NCBI RefSeq assembly: GCF_009767945.1
Contig: NZ_WSRS01000001.1
Coordinates: 1 to 63,350, forward strand
Length of the DNA stretch: 63,350 bases
Direction: 5' to 3'
Source: Streptococcus danieliae
GTDB taxonomy: Bacteria; Bacillota; Bacilli; Lactobacillales; Streptococcaceae
Shown here: piece by piece, positions 1-9,113 of the stretch
Position numbering within the stretch: position 1 is the first letter of the stretch
Layout: the number at the start of each line of letters is the position of its first letter
Notes under the pieces: model-generated
Database searches by the model: none
Told to the model about the DNA's origin: nothing
What the model saw: the letters and a program-made list of their open reading frames with translations, nothing else
Position numbers and translations under genes: made by a program

Positions 1-63
1 TAGTTGATTTCCCAATTGTGACAGTTTTTCTAGAAGTCGTTCATCGTCGGAAAATAATAGCAT
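1..63 (-). CDS. Transposase, N-terminal 21 codons only (runs off the window)
   Basis: ATG lies at 63-61 on the minus strand, preceded by a GAGGT ribosome site. The peptide begins MLLFSDDERLLEKLSQ and is identical to the one encoded at 63288-63350 at the other end. The reading frame is open to the edge of the window, so nothing can be said about the catalytic domain. Confidence 0.7.
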   Translation of the reverse strand, partial: MLLFSDDERLLEKLSQLGNQL

Positions 64-320
64 GATAGTACCTCGTTCATCTTAGTAGTTCTATTATCTC
101 ATAAAATTTAGGGAGTGAAAATAAAGAAAAGCAGGTATTTCTACTGTAGTGGAACCGTCAGCAGTTAGAAACAACTGCTAGATGGCGGAGATTTTGAGAC
201 CTTGGCTCAAAATTTAGTGATGAGACTCCGAAGGAGACTGCTCACGTCCGCACTACCAAATAGGAATACCTACTTATTTGAAATAAGGCGACAATAAGTA
301 TGAGTTTTTAGAGGTGCCCT
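1..320 (-). mobile_element. Left copy of an IS end (leader plus transposase start)
   Basis: The 320 bases match the reverse complement of 63031-63350 with nine mismatches and no gaps (about 97%). The inner edge AGAGGTGCCCT at 310-320 is the element terminus; flanking bases beyond it differ between the copies. Between terminus and transposase start lie about 255 bases with several short palindromes (for example AGCAGTT/AACTGCT near 161-179 and ATTTTGAG/CTCAAAAT near 191-213). The element continues out of the window. I do not recognise the IS family with certainty from 21 residues; IS5-like or IS1182-like are possible. Confidence 0.8.
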
Positions 321-353
321 TAAAAACGACAGTCGCACAACTATCGTTTTTAA
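320..353 (-). terminator. Intrinsic terminator after the MATE gene, abutting the IS
   Basis: TTAAAAACGACAGT and ACTATCGTTTTTAA form a 14-bp stem (one mismatch) around a 6-base loop. It lies directly between the stop of the MATE gene (366) and the IS terminus (320). The IS therefore entered right at the terminator, a common neutral landing place. Confidence 0.65.
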
Positions 354-365
354 GTATCCTTAGGG

Positions 366-1700
366 CTAGCGTTTTTGAACTGAGGCCATCCGCCAAGGTA
401 AGAGGAAGGCACAGGCCCATAATCCGATATTTAAGCCAATCCAGTAAGCATCCGGCCCCAACTGAAATCCACGATCCAAGAGATACCCCAAAGGAAGGGC
501 AATCCCCCAATAACTAATGAGCCCGATGACAAAGGGATAACTTGTATCCTTATAACCTCGTAAAATACCTTGAACAGGGGATACCAAGGCATCTGCAAAT
601 TGGAAAAAGAGGGCATAGACCAAAAAATTACTCGTTAAGCGGATAAATTCTGGATCCTTGCCATAAAGAGCTGCCACTTGATCACGGAAAACATAGAGGA
701 AAGTCAGGGTTACTCCCGCAAAGAGAATCGCAATCAGCCGTCCAATCCGACTGTAGGCCAGCACATCGGACTGCCGCTTCCCTCCTCTTTCATAAGAAAT
801 AATAATGGCCATAGTCATGGAAATACTAAGCGGAAAAGCATACATCAAACTCGAAAAATTCATGGCCGCCTGGTGACTAGCAATCACCTCGGAAGAAAAA
901 CGAGCCATAAAGAAACCAACCGTTGCAAATATGGCGGATTCAACAAAAACAGCCCCTCCAATCGGCAATCCCAGTAACCAATCTTCTTTGAAGGCTGGCA
1001 AGTAGAGGCCTTGAGGTTTCAAAATACCATAAGTTTTAACTTGGGGATGCCAGAGTATGACTCCTACAACTACCATCAGCAAGGCCCAGTAAGCAAGAGA
1101 AGTCCCAAAACCTGCCCCTGCTCCTCCCAATTCCGGAAGGGGCCCTAAGCCATAGATTAACAAATAATTAAAAAAGGCATTAAAGGGTAACAGCAATAAC
1201 ATCAGATACATAGACAATTTAGTCAATCCTAAGGCATCAAAAAATGACCGGAAAACACTAAACAAGAGCAAGGGCAAAATTCCTAGCAACATGAAGTGAA
1301 GATAGTCTTTACCCACTTGCAAGACCTCTGCCTGTAAGCCTAAACTTTCCAATAAAAGCGGAGCTCCAAAACCAATCATGACTAAGAAAAAAAGGGCTAA
1401 AATCAAAGACAGATAGATAAACTGCCAGACATCTCTCACAACCTTCTCTTCCTGTCCCTGTCCCAGGTGATGGCCAATGATTGGCACTAAGGCCGAGATA
1501 ATCCCTGTCACCAGTGTAAAGAGCGGATGCCAAATACTGGTAGCCATGGCCACTCCCGCTAAATCTAAGGTCCCATACTGGCCCGTCATCATGGTATCGA
1601 CAAACGAGGCTGAAAAATTAGCCATCTGATAGACTAAAATCGGCAAAAAGATTTGGAAAAAGACCTTCACTTTTTCAACATTCGAATCGGTTGGACGCAA
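366..1700 (-). CDS. MATE family multidrug/toxin efflux protein
   Basis: A 444-residue polytopic membrane protein with about 12 hydrophobic segments in two similar halves, the usual length and layout of MATE (NorM/DinF-like) cation-coupled drug antiporters. The N-terminal signature around residues 19-57 (PILVYQMANFSASFVDTMMTG) is typical of the family: a helix with a conserved Asp followed by GxxxLAGVA. Known members export cationic drugs or toxic metabolites across the plasma membrane in exchange for Na+ or H+. Substrate cannot be told from sequence. It is a single-gene unit, bounded by its own terminator and by the guaC terminator. Confidence 0.88.
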   Translation of the reverse strand: MRPTDSNVEKVKVFFQIFLPILVYQMANFSASFVDTMMTGQYGTLDLAGVAMATSIWHPLFTLVTGIISALVPIIGHHLGQGQEEKVVRDVWQFIYLSLILALFFLVMIGFGAPLLLESLGLQAEVLQVGKDYLHFMLLGILPLLLFSVFRSFFDALGLTKLSMYLMLLLLPFNAFFNYLLIYGLGPLPELGGAGAGFGTSLAYWALLMVVVGVILWHPQVKTYGILKPQGLYLPAFKEDWLLGLPIGGAVFVESAIFATVGFFMARFSSEVIASHQAAMNFSSLMYAFPLSISMTMAIIISYERGGKRQSDVLAYSRIGRLIAILFAGVTLTFLYVFRDQVAALYGKDPEFIRLTSNFLVYALFFQFADALVSPVQGILRGYKDTSYPFVIGLISYWGIALPLGYLLDRGFQLGPDAYWIGLNIGLWACAFLLPWRMASVQKR

Positions 1701-1817
1701 AACGCCACCTCCATTTCAATAGGCTTACACGGATCACCAAAATCCGAACTCTCGCAGGATTTAACGTTCAATGAGTATAGGTATACCAAAAGAGAACTGT
1801 TGAGAATAGCTGGTTCA

Positions 1818-1853
1818 AAGGAAAACCAAGTCCAGTCGGACTTGGTTTTCCTT
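1818..1853. terminator. Bidirectional intrinsic terminator between guaC and the MATE gene
   Basis: AAGGAAAACCAAGTCC and GGACTTGGTTTTCCTT form a perfect 16-bp stem with a 4-base loop. It lies directly after the guaC stop on the minus strand. Confidence 0.85.
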
Positions 1854-1855
1854 TC

Positions 1856-2839
1856 TTACAAACTGTCACCATTCCAAATGGAATTTTTAACAATCACATA
1901 ATCAACCTTACGAAGGCTTTCAAGATCACGACCACCTGCGTAGGAAATCGAACTTTGAAGGTCTTCCTGCATTTCTTTTAGGGTTGCAAAGATGGATCCT
2001 TTAGCCGGAAGAAGAATTTTCTTCCCTTCAACATTTTTGTAGTCGCCTTTTTGGAACTGGGAAGCAGATCCATAATATTCCTTAAAGACTTGGCCATCTT
2101 CTTCGATTAACTGACCTGGACTTTCAGTATGGCCAGCAAAGAGGGAACCGATCATCACCATGCTCGCACCAAAACGAATCGATTTGGCAACATCCCCATG
2201 GGTCCGAATTCCACCATCTGCGATAATTGGTTTTCGAGCTGCTTTGGCACACCAGCGGAGAGCAGCTAACTGCCAGCCTCCTGTTCCAAAACCGGTTTTT
2301 ACCTTGGTAATGCAGACCTTACCTGGTCCGATCCCAACCTTGGTTGCGTCTGCTCCTGCGTTTTCCAATTCACGAACAGCTTCTGGTGTTCCAACATTTC
2401 CTGCGATAACAAAGGTTTCAGGTAATTCTTTTTTGATGTGTTGAATCATCTTAATGACACTGTCGGCATGACCGTGAGCAATGTCAATGGTGATGTAATC
2501 TGGGACATTATCCTTGAGTTGGCTGACAAAATCATGCTCATAGTCTTTTACCCCCACAGAAATCGAGGAGATCAGACCCTGCTCCTTCATTTTTTGAATA
2601 AAGGGAATACGGGCTGCTTCATCAAAACGATGCATAATATAGAAATAACCTTCACGCGCCAACTTCTCCGCCAACTCCTCATCGACAATCGTCTGCATAT
2701 TGGCTGGCACAACTGGTAGCTTAAAGCTATGCTTGCCAAAAGTGACCTGAGTATCTGCCTGCGAGCGGCTAGAGATAATACACTTATTCGGAATTAATTG
2801 AATATCTTCGTAATCAAAAATGGGAAATTCATTCAACAT
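1856..2839 (-). CDS. guaC: GMP reductase
   Basis: The protein (327 residues) converts GMP to IMP with NADPH, returning guanine nucleotides to the purine pool. It has the IMPDH/GMPR barrel: [12 protein letters not shown] around 168-179 with the catalytic Cys176, the phosphate-binding [10 protein letters not shown] at 207-216 and [13 protein letters not shown] at 224-236. There is no CBS insertion, and the length is that of the short Firmicute GMP reductase (GuaC type 2), not IMP dehydrogenase (about 490 residues). It is monocistronic, with a consensus promoter at 2914-2942 and a strong terminator. Confidence 0.95.
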   Translation of the reverse strand: MLNEFPIFDYEDIQLIPNKCIISSRSQADTQVTFGKHSFKLPVVPANMQTIVDEELAEKLAREGYFYIMHRFDEAARIPFIQKMKEQGLISSISVGVKDYEHDFVSQLKDNVPDYITIDIAHGHADSVIKMIQHIKKELPETFVIAGNVGTPEAVRELENAGADATKVGIGPGKVCITKVKTGFGTGGWQLAALRWCAKAARKPIIADGGIRTHGDVAKSIRFGASMVMIGSLFAGHTESPGQLIEEDGQVFKEYYGSASQFQKGDYKNVEGKKILLPAKGSIFATLKEMQEDLQSSISYAGGRDLESLRKVDYVIVKNSIWNGDSL

Positions 2840-2913
2840 GACTGCACCTCAAAAAATATTTGCCAATCAAGGCTAGACATGGACAAGACCTAAAAACCGA
2901 CCTTTCCAGAAAT

Positions 2914-2942
2914 AGTATACAGAATTGTCCGAAAATTGTCAA
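2914..2942 (-). promoter_or_regulatory. Sigma-70 type promoter of guaC
   Basis: On the minus strand, TTGACA (2942-2937), a 17-base spacer and TATACT (2919-2914) are close to the perfect consensus. The start codon lies about 75 bases downstream. No riboswitch or operator is evident. Confidence 0.85.
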
Positions 2943-3001
2943 TAGAAAGTCATTGACAAGATAAGAAAGTTCGTTTTTCGAAATTTTCAAAGCAAATTGA
3001 A

Positions 3002-3290
3002 AAGGGAGTGGGACAGAACTAATTTTTTTCAAAATTAGTTCGTAGTCCTACCCCCGCAAGGTTGATTAGGTCGGGTTCGGAGTCCTCTCGGCGAGTCAGG
3101 AATTGACTCGCTGAGCCTATGATATGGACGAACATGAAATGTTCGCTATCAAGCGAACGATTGGAGTTTGCTTCGCAAACAAGATTTGGTACTCTCTAAC
3201 AGCATACAATGCTGTTAGACCCAATCAACTACTGCGTCAAAGTATTTTGCTAATCATAAAGAGAGAGGCTAGACTTTTGTCCCAGCCTCT
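3002..3290. repeat. Streptococcal palindromic intergenic repeat
   Basis: This fills most of the 462-base gap between guaC and nox. It is a chain of stem-loops: AACTAATTTT/AAAATTAGTT (3017-3040), CGAACAT/ATGTTCG (about 3129-3146), TTCGCT/AGCGAA, GTTTGC/GCAAAC and TAACAGCAT/ATGCTGTTA, framed by GTGGGACAGAA and TTTTGTCCCAGCC at the two ends. Sequences with this frame recur between genes in many streptococci and look like small non-autonomous repeats. No open reading frame in it is credible. Confidence 0.6.
3264..3290. terminator. Stem-loop at the edge of the repeat, after nox
   Basis: AGAGGCT and AGCCTCT pair around a 13-base loop. On the plus strand it is followed by TTTT, on the minus strand by CTCTTTAT. 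It can end nox transcripts 12 bases after the stop codon. Confidence 0.55.
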
Positions 3291-3301
3291 TTTCCAAAGG
3301 C

Positions 3302-4672
3302 TTATTTCTCAGCTAAGAGAGCAGCCATTGTAATGTAGTTATACGGTTTGTTGAAGTGTGGCAAGAAGAAGATATCAGTCAAGGCCAACTTATCAATCGA
3401 TACATGTTCTTGAATCGCCAAGGAGAACATATGGATTCCCATTGACATATCTTCTTTAGAGGCCATTTGGGCTCCAAGAATCACACGCGATTCACGATCG
3501 TAAACAATCTTAAGGACAACTTCGTGATTGTCATGTTTGATAAATTCTGGTTTTTGAAGGTCGCTAAAGCCTGTTTCAACAGCATCAAAACCAGCAGCTT
3601 TTGCTTTTTCCAAAGTCAAACCAGTTGAAACCATCTTCAAGTCATAGATAGAGATACCGTTTGAACCTTGCACACCAATTCCTTCTAGTTCATGGCCAGT
3701 TGCATTGAAGGCACCAACGATACCGGAACGAACAGCATTGGATGCAAGAGCGATGTAGCTTGGTTTACCAAGAGAGTTATCAAAGATGGTTGCACAGTCT
3801 CCAACTGCGTAAACACCTGGAATGCTGGTTTCTTGTTTCTTATCAACAAGGAAGGCACCATTCTTATAGAGCTCAATTTTACCAGCACCAAGTTCTGTAT
3901 TTGGACGGAAACCAACAGCCAAGATTACCATATCGACATCGAAGGTTTCTTTGTCTGTAACAATGCGCTCAACCTTACCGTCGCCTTCAACAGCCTGAAC
4001 AGTTTGTCCATAAGCCAAACGGATACCATGATCTTCCAAGTTCTTGTTCATCATGTCGGAAAGCTCACGATCATAGTAACCATTGAGTGAGGTTTCAGCG
4101 ATATCAATCAAGACCACTTCTTTACCAACACGTTCGAAGGCTTCCGCTAATTCCACACCAATATAACCAGCACCAACAACAGCAACCCGTTTGATGTCTT
4201 TGTTTTCTAGACGTTCAATAACTTCCGCAGAGTTTTGGTAAAGTTTTACAAATTGAAGGTTTTCAAGAGTGGCTTTAAATTCACGGCTTCCTTCAACCAA
4301 CTCAACCCCTTTGATAGGTGGGATGATTGGTTGAGATCCAGTTGCGAAGATCAATTTTTCGTAAGATTCTACATGCTCTTTGCCATCAACCAGAGCGGTC
4401 ACTTCTTTTTTGTCATAATCGACAGACAAAACTGGAGATTCCATGTAGATGCGAGCACCCTTAGATTCCAAGGTTTCTTTATTGGAATAGAAGAGACCTT
4501 CTGGACCATCAATTTGTTTTCCAATCCAAAGCGCCATTCCACATCCGAGGAAGGAAATATTGGAGTTTTGGTCAAAAACAACAACTTCGTTTTCGTCACC
4601 GAAATTGTCTAGCATTGTATTAATACAGGCTGTACCAGCGTGGTTAGCACCAATGACAACAATTTTACTCAT
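3302..4672 (-). CDS. nox: H2O-forming NADH oxidase (CoA-disulfide reductase family)
   Basis: The protein (456 residues) is a flavoprotein that reduces O2 to water with NADH, regenerating NAD+ and removing oxygen in catalase-lacking streptococci. It has an N-terminal FAD loop (IGANHAG, 7-13), the single redox Cys44 in SFLGCGMA that forms a Cys-sulfenic acid, a second Rossmann motif ([13 protein letters not shown], about residue 165), AVGDCA near residue 290 and the C-terminal dimerisation domain. One active Cys and the overall sequence favour streptococcal Nox over CoA-disulfide reductase or NADH peroxidase. It is monocistronic. Confidence 0.92.
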   Translation of the reverse strand: MSKIVVIGANHAGTACINTMLDNFGDENEVVVFDQNSNISFLGCGMALWIGKQIDGPEGLFYSNKETLESKGARIYMESPVLSVDYDKKEVTALVDGKEHVESYEKLIFATGSQPIIPPIKGVELVEGSREFKATLENLQFVKLYQNSAEVIERLENKDIKRVAVVGAGYIGVELAEAFERVGKEVVLIDIAETSLNGYYDRELSDMMNKNLEDHGIRLAYGQTVQAVEGDGKVERIVTDKETFDVDMVILAVGFRPNTELGAGKIELYKNGAFLVDKKQETSIPGVYAVGDCATIFDNSLGKPSYIALASNAVRSGIVGAFNATGHELEGIGVQGSNGISIYDLKMVSTGLTLEKAKAAGFDAVETGFSDLQKPEFIKHDNHEVVLKIVYDRESRVILGAQMASKEDMSMGIHMFSLAIQEHVSIDKLALTDIFFLPHFNKPYNYITMAALLAEK

Positions 4673-4706
4673 AGTTCGAGTCCTACCTTTAATTTATTTC
4701 AAGTTC

Positions 4707-4735
4707 AGTATACCACAATCTGGCAGCGTTTCCAA
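4707..4735 (-). promoter_or_regulatory. nox promoter with extended -10 and a cre-like overlap
   Basis: TTGGAA (4735-4730), 17-base spacer, TATACT (4712-4707) preceded by TGG (extended -10). The sequence TGGAAACGCTGCCA starting in the -35 fits the catabolite-response consensus TGWAANCGNTNWCA at all but two positions, so CcpA could act here; that part is inference. Confidence 0.7.
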
Positions 4736-4780
4736 ACGTTATCCTAGAGGATTGGAAAAAATTATGAAAAATTTCAGAGA

Positions 4781-7700
4781 TTAGAGCGAGACCTGCTTTA
4801 AAGAGCTCCGACCAGAGCCCTGCTTTTCCACCAAGATCTGTTTGGAGATCCCTTGTTTCATCACCTCCACATGGGAAATCAAACCGATCATTCGACCACT
4901 ACGGCCCAGGCTCTCCAAAACATCGAGTGCCACCAACAGGGTTTCCTGATCCAGACTTCCGAACCCTTCATCAATAAAGAGAGCTTCTAGTTCGATGCCT
5001 CCCTTACTTTCCTGAATGACATCAGAGGTTGCCAGAGCCAAGGCCATACTAGCCAAAAAACTTTCTCCTCCAGAGAGTGTGGAGACCGGTCGTAATTGCC
5101 CCACTTCCTGGTCCAAAACGTCCAGTTCTAAGCCGGAAAGACTACGACCGGATGTTTTTTGAGCATTCAATACAAATTGATAGCGCCCTTGTGAGAAATC
5201 TTGGTAATAGCGCTCGTTGGCCACTTCGACAATTTGATTGAAAAAATGCTGCAAAACATAACCTCTAATATCTAACCGACTCTCAGTCTGACCTGCTAGA
5301 ACCTGTACCAATTGATCCAACTGTTCATACAGCAACTGGCTTTCAAGTTGATTTTCAGTTAGGGCTGTCAACTGTTGCTCAACCGTTAGGGCATGGTCAA
5401 TCCGGCTCACGATGAGAATCAGAGCCTCCTGCTCCAAGCTTAAATCCGACTGCAATTGAGCTAAGCGAGCTTCCTGCTCCTGCGGATTGTCCAATGAAAG
5501 ATTTGGTGGTTCCTGGCTTTGGAGCCGATTAAGTTCATGCTGGATTTCCTGGAGGCGACCTTCAAATTGAGTAATTTTTTGCCGCAATTGTCCACGCAAA
5601 GGGACTTCTTGGAGGATGTCTAGAAAGGCCGCCAGTTCCACTTGTGGCAAGAAATCTTCTTGCAGCTTAAGCAAGGCTGATCGATTCTTGGCCTGTGCTT
5701 CTTGATGAGACTGGAGCATTTCTGCATACTGTTCTTGTCTGGTTTCAAAAGCCTGTCTATGAGCCGTTAGCTGCAGTTCTAGCTGCGCTAGCCTTGCTTT
5801 GGCAGTTTGATACTGCTTCAACCGCTCCTGCTCGTTTTTTAAAGCGACTTCAACTTCTTGGATTGTTTGAGTGCCAATCTGCATTTCCAATTTTTCTAGA
5901 GCTCGGGAGTTCTCTTGGATTTGTTGGCCTGTGTGGTCCATTCGCAAGCTGATTTCCTGAAGGTTGAGCAAGCGCTGATTTTGGCGGAGCAAGGCTGTTT
6001 CTTTTTCCTGCCGCAGATTTTCTACCTGCTTAAGCTGACTTTCCAAGCTGGTTTGGTAGGCTTGAAGAGCCTGCGCAAGACCTGTGAGATCAATCTGATC
6101 CGTCTCTAAATCAGTAGCAAAGTCGCTCAAGGCTGTTTGATAAACTGCCTGCAGCTCTTCTAACCGGCTCAAGACCTGGGCAGATTGCTGCTCCAGTTTT
6201 GTTTGGCTCTCCCCTAAATGGGCTAGCTGTGCTTTCTGCCCATAATAAGCCAGTTCTGCCTGCACATAGTCGGCTTCCATCCCTGCAGCTGACGTCTGAG
6301 GTAGCTCGGTCACCTGATTGTGACACACCAGGCAGGGCTCATTCAAATGGGTTTGACCGCGAACCAAGTCCACAGCGTAGGCCAAGCGTTGGTGCTGAAA
6401 GGCGTGGTGGTCGCTAGACTGGGGCAGGTTCTCCAATTGGAGCTGGACTTCCTCGAGCTGGGACTGGAGCTGAGCCAGTTCGGCTTCTTGTGCCTTGATC
6501 CTCTGATCCTGCTGAAGGAGTTGATGGTGGCGCTGCTGATAGTCCACCAATTGATTCCAGCTCACCGGTTTCTGGCTAAGTGACTGTAGACCGGTTTCTA
6601 ATTGTGCTACCGCTTCCTGACTGGCCTCCAGTTCCTGTTGCAAGGCCAGTTGCTGGTCTTGCAACTGCCCCAGCTCATCCTGTTTGCTGGCCAGGAGCTG
6701 GCTTAATTGCTGCCGATCCAGAAGTTTTTGGTAAGCGCCCTCCAGCTCTGCGATTTGCCTTCTGAGCTCCTCTTCATCTTCCTTTCCCAGACCTGCTTGC
6801 TCCATCACATAAGTCTGGTTTAAGGCCTCCAATTCCTGCTGGTCTTGCTCCAATTGCGTTGCTCGGCGGCTTAATGCCGCTTCTTGCTGGTCTAATTGCT
6901 GCTGCCGATCCAGCAGAATTTGTCCCCCTTCAAGATTATCCAATAAAGCTAGATGAGCCTTATCCACCTCATAGGTGGGGTAAGCGGTCTCGACTTGTTT
7001 AAACTCTGCTTGAGTGCGGGCCAGGGCTTGCTCCCAGTCCTGCCGTTGCTTACAAGCCGCCAATTTCTCAGCGAGCTCCTGAACCTGCGCTTCCAAGTTC
7101 AAGACCTTCCTTTCACCGTGCTTTTTTTCCTGTTCAAAGGTTTGAAGGGCCTCTGTCATAGCCTCCTGGATTTGCGCTGATCCCAAAAGAGCTAGATCTT
7201 CTCCCACCACACTGCGGGCCAACAAGATCATTTCCAAGTCTCTGGCCTCCATCTGTTGGCGGTCTTGCTTACGTTTTTCTTTTAATTGTTCAATTAAAAA
7301 TTGATAGGAATCCACATCAAAAAGCGTTTGGAGGATTTCCTCCTTCTCCTTGGAATTAGCCAACAAAAAGCGCTTAAAATTGTGTTGAGGCAAGAGCAGG
7401 ATCCGTTGAAACTGATCCTTATTCAGATGAAGCAGGTCTTCGATGGCCTGGGTCACTTCCCCGATCTTGGTATAGCTGGGACCAACCAGCTGGCCGTCCA
7501 CGATTTCCGAAAAGAGATGCTGGTCGCGAAAGAGACTGTTAAAGGACCGTTCAGGATCCCAAGCCACTCGCTTAGGGGTCCAGGATCTCTCTACACGGTA
7601 GGTCTTGCCCCGATGGCTAAAATCCAGTATAACACTGGACGGCTCCTTAGCACTAAAAGAAGCAAACTCACTGCGTAAGTCAATAAAACGTTTATCGCCA

Positions 7701-7876
7701 ATCTTAAACTGGGCATTATTGTAATACAGCGCTGTCACCAGTAAATCAAAGATTGTTGTTTTACCCGATCCCGTATCTCCTGAAATTAAAAACAGGCTAT
7801 CGGCATAATCGCGAAAATCCAAATCTAGTTGCGCGTGGGGGCCAATATTTCTAGCTTGTAAACGAATCGGTTTCAT
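4781..7876 (-). CDS. sbcC: Exonuclease SbcC, ATPase subunit
   Basis: The protein (1031 residues) is the Rad50-like partner of SbcD. The complex opens hairpins and blocked DNA ends. It has Walker A SGDTGSGKTT (32-41), long glutamine- and leucine-rich coiled coils (about 200-480 and 560-850), the zinc-hook CLVC (515-518) at the apex, and near the C-terminus the ABC signature LSGGESFLASMALALA and Walker B LFIDEGFGSLD. Length fits SbcC. The start overlaps the sbcD stop by 4 bases, so the two are translationally coupled. Confidence 0.95.
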   Translation of the reverse strand: MKPIRLQARNIGPHAQLDLDFRDYADSLFLISGDTGSGKTTIFDLLVTALYYNNAQFKIGDKRFIDLRSEFASFSAKEPSSVILDFSHRGKTYRVERSWTPKRVAWDPERSFNSLFRDQHLFSEIVDGQLVGPSYTKIGEVTQAIEDLLHLNKDQFQRILLLPQHNFKRFLLANSKEKEEILQTLFDVDSYQFLIEQLKEKRKQDRQQMEARDLEMILLARSVVGEDLALLGSAQIQEAMTEALQTFEQEKKHGERKVLNLEAQVQELAEKLAACKQRQDWEQALARTQAEFKQVETAYPTYEVDKAHLALLDNLEGGQILLDRQQQLDQQEAALSRRATQLEQDQQELEALNQTYVMEQAGLGKEDEEELRRQIAELEGAYQKLLDRQQLSQLLASKQDELGQLQDQQLALQQELEASQEAVAQLETGLQSLSQKPVSWNQLVDYQQRHHQLLQQDQRIKAQEAELAQLQSQLEEVQLQLENLPQSSDHHAFQHQRLAYAVDLVRGQTHLNEPCLVCHNQVTELPQTSAAGMEADYVQAELAYYGQKAQLAHLGESQTKLEQQSAQVLSRLEELQAVYQTALSDFATDLETDQIDLTGLAQALQAYQTSLESQLKQVENLRQEKETALLRQNQRLLNLQEISLRMDHTGQQIQENSRALEKLEMQIGTQTIQEVEVALKNEQERLKQYQTAKARLAQLELQLTAHRQAFETRQEQYAEMLQSHQEAQAKNRSALLKLQEDFLPQVELAAFLDILQEVPLRGQLRQKITQFEGRLQEIQHELNRLQSQEPPNLSLDNPQEQEARLAQLQSDLSLEQEALILIVSRIDHALTVEQQLTALTENQLESQLLYEQLDQLVQVLAGQTESRLDIRGYVLQHFFNQIVEVANERYYQDFSQGRYQFVLNAQKTSGRSLSGLELDVLDQEVGQLRPVSTLSGGESFLASMALALATSDVIQESKGGIELEALFIDEGFGSLDQETLLVALDVLESLGRSGRMIGLISHVEVMKQGISKQILVEKQGSGRSSLKQVSL

Positions 7877-9033
7877 GCTTCCTCCCTACTCTCTAACAGA
7901 CTGTCCTCCAACCAGTTCCGTTGTTGGACTGTCAGCTCCTGGCCGGTTTGTTCCTGAAAAAATTGCTGAATCAGCTCCAGCGGAGACTCCAACCGTTCCT
8001 GGGTCAAGACTCGCCTGTTGTGAGGTCTACTAGCCTCTTCGATCCGGATATCGAGAATATCCGAATAATAAGTCATCAAGGTATCCCTTAAATTTCGCAC
8101 CTCTTGGGGTTTGGCTGTTAGGCGAATACTGTAATAGGCTGGACCCTCTGCCTGGATTTTAGCCACAAAATCTTGCTGTGTGATGTCTGCATAGCTGCCA
8201 CTAATGAGACGAATATCTTTGGAAATGGGAAGGGGCTGAAAGTTGATTTCCAAATCATTCTCATCCCAGTCTAAAAGAAGGACTCCCTTCTCCTGCCAAT
8301 GCTCATCGACCGCAAATTTCAAAAGAGAACCGGAATAGCGAATCTGCTCGCTAGGACTGGACAAGTGCGAATGGAGATGGCCCAAGGCCACATAGGAAAA
8401 GCTGGCAAAAAGGCTAGCTGGCAAATGATTAAGCCCTCCGATTTCTGATTTTCCCTCACTGATCAGCTGGTAGTTTTCATTGCCCTGGCCAGCCACATAA
8501 AAATGACTGATCAAAATGGGCTTTTTACCAGGTTTGATTAGGGCCTCCATGTCCTTAACCAGGCGTTCCATAGCCTGACTGATGGTCTCCATTTGGCCTT
8601 TATCCTCTTCGGTAATCCCATAAAAACGCCGGGCATCGCTGGGGTGAAAAAAGGGTAGCAGAAAAATTTGAAAGTCCCCAAAGTCAATCGGTTCCAAGGC
8701 TTGTTCAATTTGGGTCGCCAGATAAAGCTGGCCCTGCTTCATCCAGCGGGTTCCAAACTGGAGACGGTTGGCACCATCATGGTTGCCAGAAACAATAAAC
8801 AGGGGAAGACCTAGCTCTACATTTAATTCGTAAAGCATCTGATCCAGGGCCTTGGTTGCCGAAACTGGTGGGGTGGAAACATCAAAAAGATCGCCTGCTA
8901 AAAAAAGCGCATCTACCTTTTCCTCTTTGGCTAGTTTTTTAAGAGCTTGGAAGGCTGACCACTGCTCCTCCAGGAGAGAGTAACCATGTAGTTTCCGCCC
9001 GATATGCCAATCCGCTGTATGTAAAAATTTCAT
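7873..9033 (-). CDS. sbcD: Exonuclease SbcD, nuclease subunit
   Basis: The protein (386 residues) is the Mre11-like metallophosphoesterase of the SbcCD complex. Metal ligands are seen in HTADWHIGRKLHG (Asp8, His10), LAGDLFDV (Asp48), SGNHDG (Asn83, His84), ISHFYV and GHLHSHL. The C-terminal capping domain follows. It is first in the sbcDC pair. Confidence 0.95.
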   Translation of the reverse strand: MKFLHTADWHIGRKLHGYSLLEEQWSAFQALKKLAKEEKVDALFLAGDLFDVSTPPVSATKALDQMLYELNVELGLPLFIVSGNHDGANRLQFGTRWMKQGQLYLATQIEQALEPIDFGDFQIFLLPFFHPSDARRFYGITEEDKGQMETISQAMERLVKDMEALIKPGKKPILISHFYVAGQGNENYQLISEGKSEIGGLNHLPASLFASFSYVALGHLHSHLSSPSEQIRYSGSLLKFAVDEHWQEKGVLLLDWDENDLEINFQPLPISKDIRLISGSYADITQQDFVAKIQAEGPAYYSIRLTAKPQEVRNLRDTLMTYYSDILDIRIEEASRPHNRRVLTQERLESPLELIQQFFQEQTGQELTVQQRNWLEDSLLESREEA

Positions 9034-9066
9034 TCCAATCCTCCCAACTAGGTTCTTCTAAGAATA

Positions 9067-9103
9067 ACAAAAAAAGTCAAGGCAAACAAATGTCTACCTT
9101 GAC
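9067..9103 (-). terminator. Terminator of brnQ
   Basis: GTCAAGG and CCTTGAC form a 7-bp stem (9076-9103 with a 14-base loop) followed on the minus strand by seven or more T. It lies 11 bases after the brnQ stop codon. Confidence 0.8.
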
Positions 9104-9113
9104 GAATTTCAGA

